Shown here: positions 36,165 to 46,600 of the stretch, piece by piece
How positions within the stretch are numbered: position 1 is the stretch's first letter
Layout: each line of letters opens with the position of its first letter
NCBI GenBank assembly: GCA_964550025.1
Contig: CAZJYI010000001.1
Location: forward strand, 160,222-224,221
Origin: CAZJYI01 sp964550025
GTDB lineage: Bacteria; Verrucomicrobiota; Kiritimatiellia; UBA8416; CAYOBW01
DNA length: 64,000 nucleotides
Direction: 5' to 3'
Notes under the pieces: model-generated
The model's input: the letters and a program-made list of their open reading frames with translations, nothing else
Told to the model about the DNA's origin: nothing
The model's database searches: none
Program-made: the position numbers and the translations under genes

Positions 36165-37309
36165 CCGGGCGCCAGCTCGCGCAGAAGGTCGCTGATCTGG
36201 CGACGGTCTTTGGCTCGTTGCACGAGATACCGCGCCTCGCCATGGTCGTTCAGCCAGTTGAGGAATGACTGCGTCTTTTCCTGCGTGGTGGTTTCATCGC
36301 GACAGTTGCTGATGAATGCCATCTGGATCTTCTGGACGTCGTCGGCCACGTAGACACCGAACGGGGCGGAGACGACGATGGCGTCCGGAAACCCGAGCTG
36401 GCGCAGCGCCTGGGTCTCGGAGACGCTCTTCCGGCAGGCAATCACGTGCACGGGGCCCTGAACGGCGTTGTCCCAATCGGCCGTGTGCCGGTAGTCGTGG
36501 AGGAACGGTTGTCCCACCAGCTCGCGCGCCGCGGCCGTCGCCATGGAGGCCGGGATGCTGTCGCAAACGAAGCCGATCACGGTTCCGCGCAGGTCTATCG
36601 CGGCTACGTTCCCCTCCGTCTTCGGCTGCGTCGGCTCGCCGGGTTCACGCAGGAGCTCCAGCGTGGCGGCCGTCATCGCCGCGCGGCGCCCATCGAAGCT
36701 CATCCGGCTCCACTCCAGCGCTTCGCCGGCGTAGAAACTCCCGCTCGAGTTGACGCCGACCCCTTCTCGTGCCAGTCCGAGCACGATGGCCGCGGCCAGC
36801 TCCTCGGCACGCTTCAACGCGTCCTCCCCCGTCTTCACCTGGGCGCCGGGGATCTTCCGCGCCTTGACGTACTTTTGAAAGGCTTCGTCCGGCGAGTCCG
36901 GCTTGGCTTCGACGAGCGGCCGAAACTGGATGCTGCGCACTTTCACCGGGGCCTTGTTGTAGGCTTCCGATAGTTCCGCGTGGCAGATGCCCACACCGTC
37001 CTGCACCGGGTTGCCGGCGCCCAGCCAACCGGCTCGCCCATTGTACAACATGAGGAATACATCCGCGCGGCGGGCCTTCTCCAGACAGGCCTCCCAGTTG
37101 TTCAGAACGGCGCTCGCGTTGGATTCATCTTCGTGGATCCACACATCAAACACCTGCCTCCCGCCCAGGGTGATTTTCTCGAGTTTGTCCTTCAAGGCGC
37201 GCCGGAGCACTTCCATGGACTGGTCCTTGCGCTGGTAGCGGACCGTATCCCGGCAACGGCTGGAGATCATCAACGACAGCGGTTCGGTCTCGGACATCGC
37301 TTTCTTCAT
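36161..37309 (-). CDS. DUF4062-like domain protein, convergent with the conflict module
   Basis: A 382-residue protein from the ATG at 37309 (GAGG eight bases ahead). The N-terminal ~150 residues (LMISSRCRDTVRYQRKD, VFDVWIHEDESN, ARRADVFLMLYNGRAGWLG, CHAELSEAY) look like DUF4062, a domain found at the front of many NTPase and effector proteins. The C-terminal half (TVIGFVCDSIPASMATAAAR, then VHVIACRKSVSETQALRQLG) is not familiar. There is no membrane segment. Its stop codon shares four bases (TTAG, 36161-36164) with the stop of the WD40/caspase gene, so antisense transcription could link them. A role in the same system is inferred from position only. Confidence 0.7.
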   Translation of the reverse strand: MKKAMSETEPLSLMISSRCRDTVRYQRKDQSMEVLRRALKDKLEKITLGGRQVFDVWIHEDESNASAVLNNWEACLEKARRADVFLMLYNGRAGWLGAGNPVQDGVGICHAELSEAYNKAPVKVRSIQFRPLVEAKPDSPDEAFQKYVKARKIPGAQVKTGEDALKRAEELAAAIVLGLAREGVGVNSSGSFYAGEALEWSRMSFDGRRAAMTAATLELLREPGEPTQPKTEGNVAAIDLRGTVIGFVCDSIPASMATAAARELVGQPFLHDYRHTADWDNAVQGPVHVIACRKSVSETQALRQLGFPDAIVVSAPFGVYVADDVQKIQMAFISNCRDETTTQEKTQSFLNWLNDHGEARYLVQRAKDRRQISDLLRELAPG

Positions 37310-37547
37310 GGCGCTACCTCAAGGGTTGATCGGGTCGAGACGAGACACATGCACCTCACATCACAGGTATGCGATACCTGTCTATCTCGCTTGTCCGACC
37401 GGGTCAAGCTCTCAACGGAACGGTGTGAGTATTCTAAGGATTTTGCGTGAAGAAACAGTTCCTGCGGCCTAGTCTCCAAGTGCGGTCTTCCAGGAAGGGA
37501 GACAACAACAAAGACGTTGATGAGTATCATCGGGGAGGCGTAGCGAC

Positions 37548-38312
37548 ATCACCGCTCGTACCGCCATCGAGACGTTCGGCCTTACGCGTGACTTCGGCGA
37601 TCTTCGCGCAGTGGACGGACTGGACCTCGTTGTCGAGGCCGGACGCTTCTACGGGTTCCTGGGTCCCAACGGCGCGGGCAAGTCCACAACGATCAAGATG
37701 TTGACCGGCCTGCTGGCGCCCAGTGCGGGTTCCATGCACATCCTGGACACGGACACGCGCGACGAGAAACGGGCCCTGGCCGTCAAACGCCGCGTCGGGG
37801 TTGTACCGGAGGACCTCGCGTTGTTCGACAACCTGACGGGGCGCGAGTACCTCACTTTCGTGGGGCGGATGTACGGGTTGCCGCGCGACACGATCCGCAA
37901 CCGCGCCGACGAACTTCTCGCCATCATGGACCTGGCGAACGAGGACAAGAAGCTCACGCTCGAGTTCTCGCATGGCATGAAGAAGAAACTGGCCCTGGCC
38001 GCGGCGCTTATTCCCAAGCCGGACCTGCTGTTCCTGGACGAACCGTTCGAGGGCGTGGACGCCGTGGCTTCGCGCGTTCTGCGCGACACGCTCAAGCGCG
38101 CCGTTTCGCGCGGCGCGACGGTGTTCCTTACTTCCCATGTGCTTGAGATCGTCGAGAAGCTGTGCACGGACGTGGGCATCATCGCCAACGGCCGCCTGGT
38201 GCACCAGGGCAGCATGGAAGACCTGCGCCGCGACGGGACGCTCGAGGACAAGTTCCTTGCCGTCGTCGGCAACCGGCAATACGAGGCCCCGACGTTGAGC
38301 TGGCTGGAGTAG
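37548..38312 (+). CDS. ABC transporter ATP-binding protein (probable ATC start)
   Basis: An ABC-2-type exporter ATPase with Walker A GFLGPNGAGKST, Q-loop region RRVGVVPEDLALFDNL (Glu in place of Gln), signature FSHGMKKKLALAAAL, Walker B PDLLFLDEPFEG and H-loop TSHVLE. The first strand (AIETFGLTRDFGDLRAVDG) lies upstream of the first standard start, GTG at 37611. In that frame GGGAGG at 37533-37538 is followed nine bases later by ATC at 37548, and a TGA at 37521 blocks any longer frame. So the start is either a rare ATC or the truncated GTG form. The permease gene follows after a five-base gap. Confidence 0.88.
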   Translation: MTARTAIETFGLTRDFGDLRAVDGLDLVVEAGRFYGFLGPNGAGKSTTIKMLTGLLAPSAGSMHILDTDTRDEKRALAVKRRVGVVPEDLALFDNLTGREYLTFVGRMYGLPRDTIRNRADELLAIMDLANEDKKLTLEFSHGMKKKLALAAALIPKPDLLFLDEPFEGVDAVASRVLRDTLKRAVSRGATVFLTSHVLEIVEKLCTDVGIIANGRLVHQGSMEDLRRDGTLEDKFLAVVGNRQYEAPTLSWLE

Positions 38313-38317
38313 ACCGC

Positions 38318-40057
38318 ATGGACTGGGGACAATTCAGAGCCGTTCTGTGGCTGCGCCGCCGCCTTTCGCGCAACCAGTTCGCCCGCAGCGGCATTCTCGG
38401 GAAGATCTACGCCGTGGCCGTGCCCATCGTCGCGGTTCTCGTCGCCACAGTCACTTTCACGGGTGGACTCGTGGGGGGATGGGCCGGGCTTGGGGACACG
38501 ACCCCGAAGAGCATCTCACTGGTCTGGCTCGGGATCACGATTGGCTTCCTGTTCTTCTGGACGGTTGGGTTGCTGTCCGAGATTCAACGCTCCGAGGCGG
38601 TCGATCTCCAGCGCCTGATACATCTGCCGGTGCGGCTCGGTCAGGCCTTCGTTATCAACTTCATCGCATCTCACGCGGTCTTCTCGATTGTGGCGTTCGT
38701 ACCCGCAATGATCGGCCTCGCGCTGGGGCTTGCGTTTGCGCGCGGGCCGACGTTCCTGCTACTGGTTCCGCTGGCGCTTGCCATGGTGTTCATGGTGTCG
38801 TCGTGGACCTACTGTCTCCGCGGCTGGCTTGCCGCCTTAATGGCGAATCCGCGCAAGCGCCGGGCCGTCGTGGCGGGAGTAACGCTTGTGCTCATCCTGG
38901 TGTGCCAGGCCCCGAACATTGCCTCGAATGTAGCCCGCGGTGTCCGGCGCGAGGACGGGGGGAGGCGACATGCATGGTCCGGGCGTCATCTTCTGGCCAC
39001 GGCGCAGCGCTGCGTGCCACCGCTGTGGGTTCCCCTCGGGGCGAAAGGGCTGGCGGAACACCGGGCGTGGCCCGCGCTGCTGGGCACACTGGGTTGCCTG
39101 GCCATCGCAGCGCTTGGCTTGCGGCGCGCCTATCGCATTACCGTCGTTGCGTATCGCGGCGGTGCGGGCACGCCGACCACGGGGCGCGCGCCGCGCGTTC
39201 AACCGTCCGTCGACGCGGCGAAACGGGGATCGCCGCGCAAGACGCGGCGCACCGTGCACGCGACGTTCATCGAGCGCGACATCCCCGGCGTGCCCTCGGA
39301 AGCCGCGGCGCTGGCACTCGCAACGCTGCGTTCGTTCCTGCGCGCGCCGGAAGTGAAGATGGCACTGGTGTCTTCGTTTCTCCTCCCCCTGATCATCGGC
39401 GGCTCCCTGTTGATTGGCTCGCCCGGGTCGACACCGGGTTGGTTGAAGTCGTTCTACGGGACGGGGGCCGTCCTGTTTTCCATCCTGATGACCATGCAGT
39501 TCCTCGCGAACCAGTTCGGTTACGATCGCGACGGTTTTCGCACGCTGGTACTGTCACCCGCGGACCGCCGCCATATCCTGCTGGGGAAGAACCTCGCGAC
39601 GATGCCGATTTGCGGGTCAGTCGGACTGCTTTTCGTCACCGTCGCCGGCGTCGCCCTGCGTATGCCGGCGTTTGCATTCGCCGCGGCCATGTTTCAGCTT
39701 GTGGCCGCACTCACATTGGCCAACATCATCGGCAGCCTGCTGTCCATGTACGTCCCCTACAAGGTCCGGTCAGGTTCGATGCAGGCGAGTAAGCCGGGGG
39801 GAAAGACGATGCTGTTGCTGATGGTGTGCCAGATGCTCTTGCCCGTCCTCATGGCGCCCCTGCTCTTGCCGCCGCTGGCGGCGGCGCTGTTCAGCAAGTT
39901 TGGAATCCCCGGAGGACAGGCGCTGAATCTCGTGCTCTCCATCGCGATGGCCGCGGGCTTGATCTTCCTCTACCGCTCACTGCTCGACCCCCTCGGACGC
40001 CTGCTCCGCCGCCGCGAGACAGCCATTCTGCAGGCCGTCACGGCCGAGGTCGAGTGA
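38318..40057 (+). CDS. ABC-2-type transporter permease
   Basis: A 579-residue integral membrane protein with about 12 hydrophobic segments, including IYAVAVPIVAVLVATVTF, LVWLGITIGFLFFWTVGLL, FSIVAFVPAMIGLALGLAF, ALVSSFLLPLIIGGSLLI and MLLPVLMAPLLLPPLAAALF. A hydrophilic loop of about 100 residues (around 200-330) lies between the two halves. It starts five bases after the ATPase stop, so the two form one exporter. I do not know the substrate: ABC-2 systems export lipids, polysaccharides, antibiotics or peptides. No substrate-biosynthesis gene is adjacent. Confidence 0.87.
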   Translation: MDWGQFRAVLWLRRRLSRNQFARSGILGKIYAVAVPIVAVLVATVTFTGGLVGGWAGLGDTTPKSISLVWLGITIGFLFFWTVGLLSEIQRSEAVDLQRLIHLPVRLGQAFVINFIASHAVFSIVAFVPAMIGLALGLAFARGPTFLLLVPLALAMVFMVSSWTYCLRGWLAALMANPRKRRAVVAGVTLVLILVCQAPNIASNVARGVRREDGGRRHAWSGRHLLATAQRCVPPLWVPLGAKGLAEHRAWPALLGTLGCLAIAALGLRRAYRITVVAYRGGAGTPTTGRAPRVQPSVDAAKRGSPRKTRRTVHATFIERDIPGVPSEAAALALATLRSFLRAPEVKMALVSSFLLPLIIGGSLLIGSPGSTPGWLKSFYGTGAVLFSILMTMQFLANQFGYDRDGFRTLVLSPADRRHILLGKNLATMPICGSVGLLFVTVAGVALRMPAFAFAAAMFQLVAALTLANIIGSLLSMYVPYKVRSGSMQASKPGGKTMLLLMVCQMLLPVLMAPLLLPPLAAALFSKFGIPGGQALNLVLSIAMAAGLIFLYRSLLDPLGRLLRRRETAILQAVTAEVE

Positions 40058-40107
40058 GGCAGGAGAAACGGATTGAGCCTGTCGACGCACTGTGGCAGAA
40101 TAACGAT

Positions 40108-40338
40108 ATGAACACAGACTGGTCCAACTGTGCAGCGGTGGAACGCGCACCGGGCAAGGTCAGCGGTGCGTGGGTCTTTCAGGGGACGCGTATTCCCGTG
40201 CGAGCGCTCTTCGAGAACATCGAAGGCGGCGCTTCAGTGGACGACTTCCTGGAGTGGTTTCCTGGTGTCACAAGACAACAGGTCGATGCCGTCCTGGAAT
40301 ACGTCTCGGCAGACCTGCTCATTGCGAGCCCGGCATGA
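40108..40338 (+). CDS. DUF433 antitoxin-like protein
   Basis: A 76-residue protein with the DUF433 helix-turn-helix pattern: APGKVSGAWVFQGTRIPVRA, then GGASVDDFLEWFPGVTRQQV and VLEYVSADLL. DUF433 proteins pair with DUF5615 PIN-like proteins in putative toxin-antitoxin systems; the partner follows here with an ATGA overlap at 40335-40338. A weak TTGAGC/CAGAAT promoter (40073-40101) would start transcription close to the ATG, as at the Phd pair. Confidence 0.82.
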   Translation: MNTDWSNCAAVERAPGKVSGAWVFQGTRIPVRALFENIEGGASVDDFLEWFPGVTRQQVDAVLEYVSADLLIASPA

Positions 40339-40652
40339 AGGTCCTGTTTGACCAAGGCACGCCTGTTCCGTTGCGCCGCTACCTTCATCCCCATCTCGTG
40401 GACACCGCAAACGAGTGCGACTGGTCCCGACTACAGAATGGCGACCTGCTCGATCAGGCTGAGACGAATCGCTACGATGCCTTCATCACCACCGACACGA
40501 ATCTCCGGCACCAGCAGAATCTGAGCGAACGTGTCATCCGCATTCTCGTTCTGACAACCACCTCGTGGCCACGGATTCGCGAAAGGACAGACGAAATCCA
40601 CGCGGCACTTGAGAGTCTCGACGAGGGTGGGTACTTCGAACTGGAGATCTGA
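40335..40652 (+). CDS. DUF5615 PIN-like putative toxin
   Basis: A 105-residue PIN-like protein. The first acidic residue is D6 in MKVLFDQGTPVPLRRYL, and ITTDTNLRHQQNL carries the second conserved acidic site. This is the DUF5615 (Mut7-C-like) class, shorter than classical VapC and with an unproven nuclease activity. The ATG overlaps the stop of the DUF433 gene, the usual arrangement for this pair. It ends 26 bases before the stop of the convergent alpha-2-macroglobulin gene. Confidence 0.83.
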   Translation: MKVLFDQGTPVPLRRYLHPHLVDTANECDWSRLQNGDLLDQAETNRYDAFITTDTNLRHQQNLSERVIRILVLTTTSWPRIRERTDEIHAALESLDEGGYFELEI

Positions 40653-40678
40653 CGGACGATGTCGGCGCTACAGCCGGA

Positions 40679-43600
40679 TTAGTCCTCGATCGACAGTTTT
40701 GCCTCGGCAGAGTTGGCCTGTAGCTCCGCCGCGTACATTCCGCGGGCAACGGCCGGAAGGGCACTGTAGCGTCCGGGCGTCTCAGCCCGCAGCCGGTACG
40801 TCAGCACATGGCGCCCCCGCGGAACGGACTGGATCAGGAAGACCACGCGGTCATCTCGCATCTCGACGTATGGGCACAGGGGACCGCCTTTGTAGCCGCT
40901 GATCACATCGTCGGGCTCCAAGCCGGCTGCCTTCATGTCCTCGACCATCACATGCTCATGGTCGTTTGCGCTGCTGAGAGTCAGTTGGACCTCCACCAGG
41001 TCCCCGCTCTTGAGCAGCGTGTCATCAGTCACTTCCACGCGGTCATAGCTTGGGACCTCCACTTCTCGCGGTTCGCCGCGTGGTCCCGGTTCCGTGACAA
41101 CCGTTGCTCCGCGAACCAGCTTGAAGTACTTGCGCGCGATGCGAAGCCCCGTCCCGGCAGCCGCGATGGGGTCTTCCAGCGTGAAGTTGCTCAGGTAGCC
41201 GTTGAAGTAGACGGGGCCGCGGCCCTTTCGCCGCACGGTGATCTCCTGCTTGCCCGTCCGCAGCGCGTCGCCGCGCAGCACGAGCGTGTTGTCGAACGTG
41301 AAGAGGTTCTCGCGCGTGACGGTCACTTCCTTCCGCGTCTCCCCGTTGGCGACAATGGAAACCGTCATGTCCGGCTGATCTTCGCCCGACGCTTTCAGGT
41401 ACTCCGCGATGGCCTCGATGCACAATGCCGTGTCACGCGTCGACTTCCAGTGGGCGCCGCTTCTTCGATTCGTGACCAGGTACTTCACGATGCGCGATGT
41501 CTTCTCGCTCTTCGGTTCCGTGCGAACAAGAAGCTTGAGGTAGCAGGCATGTGTTTCAATCTCGTCCTCGCACCACGACCACCAACGTCGCCGCTCCGGG
41601 AGCGCCAGAAAGGCGGTCTGGTTGCGATCGTTCGTCACAAGAAACTGCTCGATGTTCCGCTGGACCATGGCCAGCTTGTCCTGCTCCCCCACCGTGTGGA
41701 GCGCAAGACCGAACATCGCCAAGCCGTACGTCGACAGGTGCTGCCGGTCGCGATAGAGAAGCTCGAGCATGCTCCCGTCCCTTTCCCCCGCATCGCAGAG
41801 CACCATGAACACGAAGGCGTCCAGGTTGTCCGCGTGCCGTTTGTGCCGTTTCGACTTGTCCGCCGGTGCGCTCAGTCTGCGCACCTGCGCTTTCTGATAG
41901 CGCTTCAACCAGTCGGTACCCTCCGAGATGCAAGGCTCCAGCCGCCAACCTCCTTCGTCTCCAGTCGCTTGTGTGACCCGCTGAAGACCGTGCACGACGT
42001 AGGCCGTCATGTAGGGATCGGACGGCTCGCCGTACCGACTGAACCACCCCCAACCGTCGTCGCCTCGGGCCATGTCGTATAGCCGCCGCACGCCTTGCTC
42101 GACCTTCCTGTTCAGTTTCTCCTCGTCGAAGACGGCACTCCCCTGCCCTTGTTGTCGCCGCCCGCCCTGCTCGTCTGCACTGCCAAGCTCCTGCGCGTTG
42201 AGATTCGTCGACTTCTCCCGGATCGTCTTCAGGTCGAAGCCCGACTCCCTGAGGACGTTCTGAACGATGACGGCCGGGAGAAAGCGGTTCAGCGTCTGCT
42301 CGACGCAGCCGTACGGGTATTCCGCAAGATACGGCAACGCATCCACGACGGAGCCCGCCAGCGTAGGGGAGAAGCGGACCTCCAGCCGCGACAGCTCCTC
42401 GCGCCGTTCGCGCGGAATGTTGAACGCGACGGAGGCGGCCCCTTCTCCCGGCCGCACAACCCCGCACCTCGCCTCAGTCTTCGTCATGCCGTGAACGTGA
42501 ACCGGAAACGCCATCTCCACCGCGTCCGACTCCTCATCCGTCAGCGCCTTCACGCGAACCGTCGTCTCTCCCTCTGTCAGCGCCCGTACACGCCAGTCGA
42601 CCCGCTCCTGGTCGTTCGACGCGACGGTTACATCACACGACGGTGTGCCAACCGGCGCCAGCCGCTCCCCGTCCAGCTCGAGTGCGGCATGCACGGATTT
42701 GGCCGCGGAGAGATAGTTGTGGACGTTCGCGGAGAGCGTTGTCTCGTCCTTCTCGACGAAGAAGCGGGGTGCCTGGAGACGAAGCAGGAGGTCTTTGCTG
42801 CTAACCATCTCCGCGGTCGCATAGCCAACCCGCATCCCCTCCCCCATGACCCAGCCGCGGATGCGCCATGTCGTCAGGTTGTCGGGCATCGTGAAGTCGA
42901 CCGTAGCTCGGCCATCGTCGTCTACCGCCAGCGACGGCGCCCAGCACGCTGTGTCCGCAAATGCCTTGCGCAGCCGCGGCACGGCAAGGTCATCCTCGGC
43001 GTCCGTCGCCCCGATCACATCCAGCAGAGGCGGTACAGAGGGGCCGTCTGCCATGCAATAGCTTATGCTGGACTCATATGCCCGCTTCGCTTTCACCCAC
43101 TGCAGCAGATTGGACGCGATCCCCGTCGGTGAAGACAGCGCTTCGATGTCAGAGCCGATCGACGGCGCGGAAACGTATCCGTGATCGTCCATGTGCCGCC
43201 CACCCGGCGGGACCCGGTTGTAGGCGTAGAACGCAAGACTGCACCTGGTGTACGGGCTCTCGAAATCCCAGTGATCCATCCAGAAGAAGCGCTTGATGTC
43301 AGGAGGCGGGGCACCGGCAACGAAGTACTCCACGGCCTTGTCATACACGCTCAGGACAGCGGTGCCCTGAACCGGCTTCCCGTCGCTGCCCAGCACCTTC
43401 AAACCGACCGTCGCTTTGTCGCCGGGCCTGGCAACGGCCGCCGAAGGCTCGGCCGCCACCTGGAGGATCTTCCTGACCGGCGGCACATGGATCTTGACGC
43501 GATCGGATTCCAGTCGAGCATTCCATACGGACAGGGCCTCGACCTGGAAGCTGGGAATGTCACTCTCCGCAACCGGGATCTCCACGACTTCGCTCCGTCC

Positions 43601-46600
43601 CGCGATGCGGAGAATCCGCGGGGCCGCATACACCCCCTCCCACAATCCGCCCCGGGGCCGCAGGAACAGAAGGACCGTTCTGCCGGGTTGCCCGCCGTCC
43701 ACGAGAAGACGGACAGTTTCGCCCGGTGCGTAGTGCGGCTTCTCGGGGATCAGCGCCAGGCCCGTGCCGCGCGCCGCGGTGGCATCTCCCCGCACAAGGA
43801 ACGAGTACTGACCTTCTTCGCGGTGTCCCCGCTCGTCGGTCACGGCGTACGAGAGACGGTATTGACCTGCCGCTTCCGCGCGAAAAGCCAGGGTGGCAAC
43901 GCCTTCCGTGTCGGCATCCAGGTTCCGCACAAAGACGCGGGTTTCGACCGGCGCATCGTTCCCACGCGCGACCTTGATCAGGCGAACCCGCCCTTTGCCC
44001 TGCACGGGCGTGCCCTGCGCCGTGCCAACCCGGAAGTGAGCGCGGACCTCACCGCCGACTTCGTAGTAGCCGCGATCCCCCCACCCGTGCACGACAAACG
44101 GTCGGCGGGGCACGAGGATGCTGCCCATCGTCTCGACGTGGCGGCGGGATTCGTCAGCCACCTCGACCGATATCGCGTACAGCAGGTCCTCTTCGCCAGC
44201 GGCTTCCGCGTCACTTGCGGTGTCGATCTCGATGGCAAGCGTGCCATCGGGGCCAATCTCAGCCTCTCCTTCGTCGATATCCTTCCCATAGCTTCTGCCG
44301 CGTTCCGCCCGTCTCATCGCCGCCGCACGCTCTGAACGATCCAAGCCGGTCCACTTGTAGCCGCGGCCGTACAGCCAGTCCCACTCCTCCTCGGGATACC
44401 ATGCGGCGGCCTGCACGTGACAGCGCACGGAATAGCGCACTATCGCCTTCGTCACTGGGGCGCCGAAGAGGTATTTCGCCTTGACGACAACCGTCACCTT
44501 TTCGCCGATCAGCGTCGGCTCCTCCGGCGGCACGATGGTCACTTCCATCTCGGGCTTCTTGTACTCTTCGACGCGGAAGGTGCCTTGGTCTCCCCAAGAT
44601 GTCCGCCGACCTTCGGCATTCTCGACGGGATTGAGGATGAAGATGCGGTACGTCCCCAATCGGGCGTCGTCGGGAAGCGAGAACGAGCCGTTCAATCCTC
44701 CGTGTGTATCGGTCACACACTCTCCCTTGAAGACTCTGTCGTCCCGGGAGTTGACGATGGCGACGTCATAGCGGCGATCTGTGAACCGGGAAACATCGCC
44801 GTCGTCCCCAGATTCGCGGAGCCACATCTTGAAAGAGACCGTTTGACCAGGGCGATAGACGGGACGGTCCGTGATCGTGAAGACACGCGGCGGCACGCTC
44901 TTCGTTCCGGGAGGCTCTTCTCTCGGTCTGCCGTAGCGGCTCTGTTCGTAGGCGAGTCGTCCATCGCTATTCGTCGCGCAGACGAGCCACGAGAAGCTCT
45001 GTTGCAGCTCGGAGACATCCGGCATCACCTGCCCGTTCTCGTCCGACACCATCGCAACAACCTTCACCTGCACCGGCTTCTTCTTCTCGTCCGAAAGCGC
45101 GTGTCGGGAGTATGTGTGACCGATGAGCTCCACCCCCATGCCCGGAAGCGGCTGCCCGGAAACGGCATCGACGATGAAGAAACAGGGTCCACGCTCCAGT
45201 TTCTTCTCGAGGATCGCGGTGTCGGCAATTCTCAGAACGAGTTGGCTGACACTGCGCGGTCCATGCGTGGCGGACAACCGATACGTACCGGGGGGCAGCA
45301 TCGGAACCTCGACCCGGATTCTGCTGTCGAAGCGGCGGGGATCGGGTTGCAGCTTCAGGTTCCACGCGGCAACCACGTCACCGACGAATCCCGCCCCGTT
45401 TTCCGACGACAGGAAGCGGTCGAATTCCCAGCTGTCAAACCTGTCGAGGAGGAGATCGTCGGGATTCGCCGGCTTCGATTCGAGGCAGGTCTTGAAGTCC
45501 TCGATGATGCCTAGCATGTCAATGGTCCGCACCTCGAAATGGACGTTGGTGGCATTGCGGAAGCAGTACCGGACTGTCGCGTTCCGACCGGCAGGGAAAG
45601 GATCGGCCCGCTCGAACCTGCCCACACCTTCGATAAGCTGGGCGAGGCACTCGCGTTTCTTGGCCGCGGGGTCACCGTACTGCGCGATGCTTCGGCGCCA
45701 GTAACCGGCCGCCGTGTCGTACTGGCAGCGGTTCTCGAAAACACGCGCCAGCCTCGACAGGGCCATCTCGCCTGCCACGCTCTTCGCCCCCGCGGCCGCG
45801 CGTTCGTAGACCCTGATGAAGTTGAACTCGTCCGGCAGCGTCAACCGCTCGTCGCCCGTCGCCAGGTGCGCCCACGTTTCGTGCGTGCCAAGGCCGGCAA
45901 GCTCTTCCCTCCGCCGCACCTGGTTCCGCCACCACCGATCGCCGTCTTCGCCCCGGTCGTAGCGGCCGTCCTCAAACCGCAGGCAGGTATGAATGCCGAA
46001 CAGGTCTTGAAGGAAGGTCCCGTAGTGGAGATCGAGTTGCGGCTTCAACGCCGGATCGAGCTCGGCGGCCCGGGCAAGGGCCCAGCGCCAGCGCTCACCG
46101 TCGTTGCGAGCGGATTCAAAGCTGTCCGGCAGACGAAAGTAGACCGGCATCCCATCGGGCTCGACCGGCACACCGGAAGTATCCCCGTATTCCTCTTCAC
46201 GTTCGTCCACTTCGCCCGAGAGATCCGTACGTTGCTGCAAGCGCCATGTCGCCCGGAAGTCGGGATACTCCAGCGGGGAAGTGTTTCCCGGGCTCTTGAT
46301 GAGTATGCCCGCAAGCTCGATGTACAGCGCCGCCAGTTGCCGGTCGTCGGCCTTCCCGGCAGCCAGTTCGATAGCCCGTGTCATGAGTTGCAGGGCGCGG
46401 GTCCGGTCATACGCAACGTCTCTGTCCAACGAATCGAACCCCTGGCGAGGCATAACACGGTAGCTGGACGCGACGGCCGCAATAACCGGCCACTTCTCTC
46501 TGTGGGCCGCAAGCATGTTCCCGCGGAACGCCTTGTAGTCGAGGTTGTCGGCGAGCTGCTCTCCGTCCTCCGCCAGCACACGGCCGGAGTAAGGTATCAG

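Noticed and set aside
40808..42082. 424-codon plus-strand open frame
   Set aside because: Antisense of the alpha-2-macroglobulin gene; no start signal or domain.
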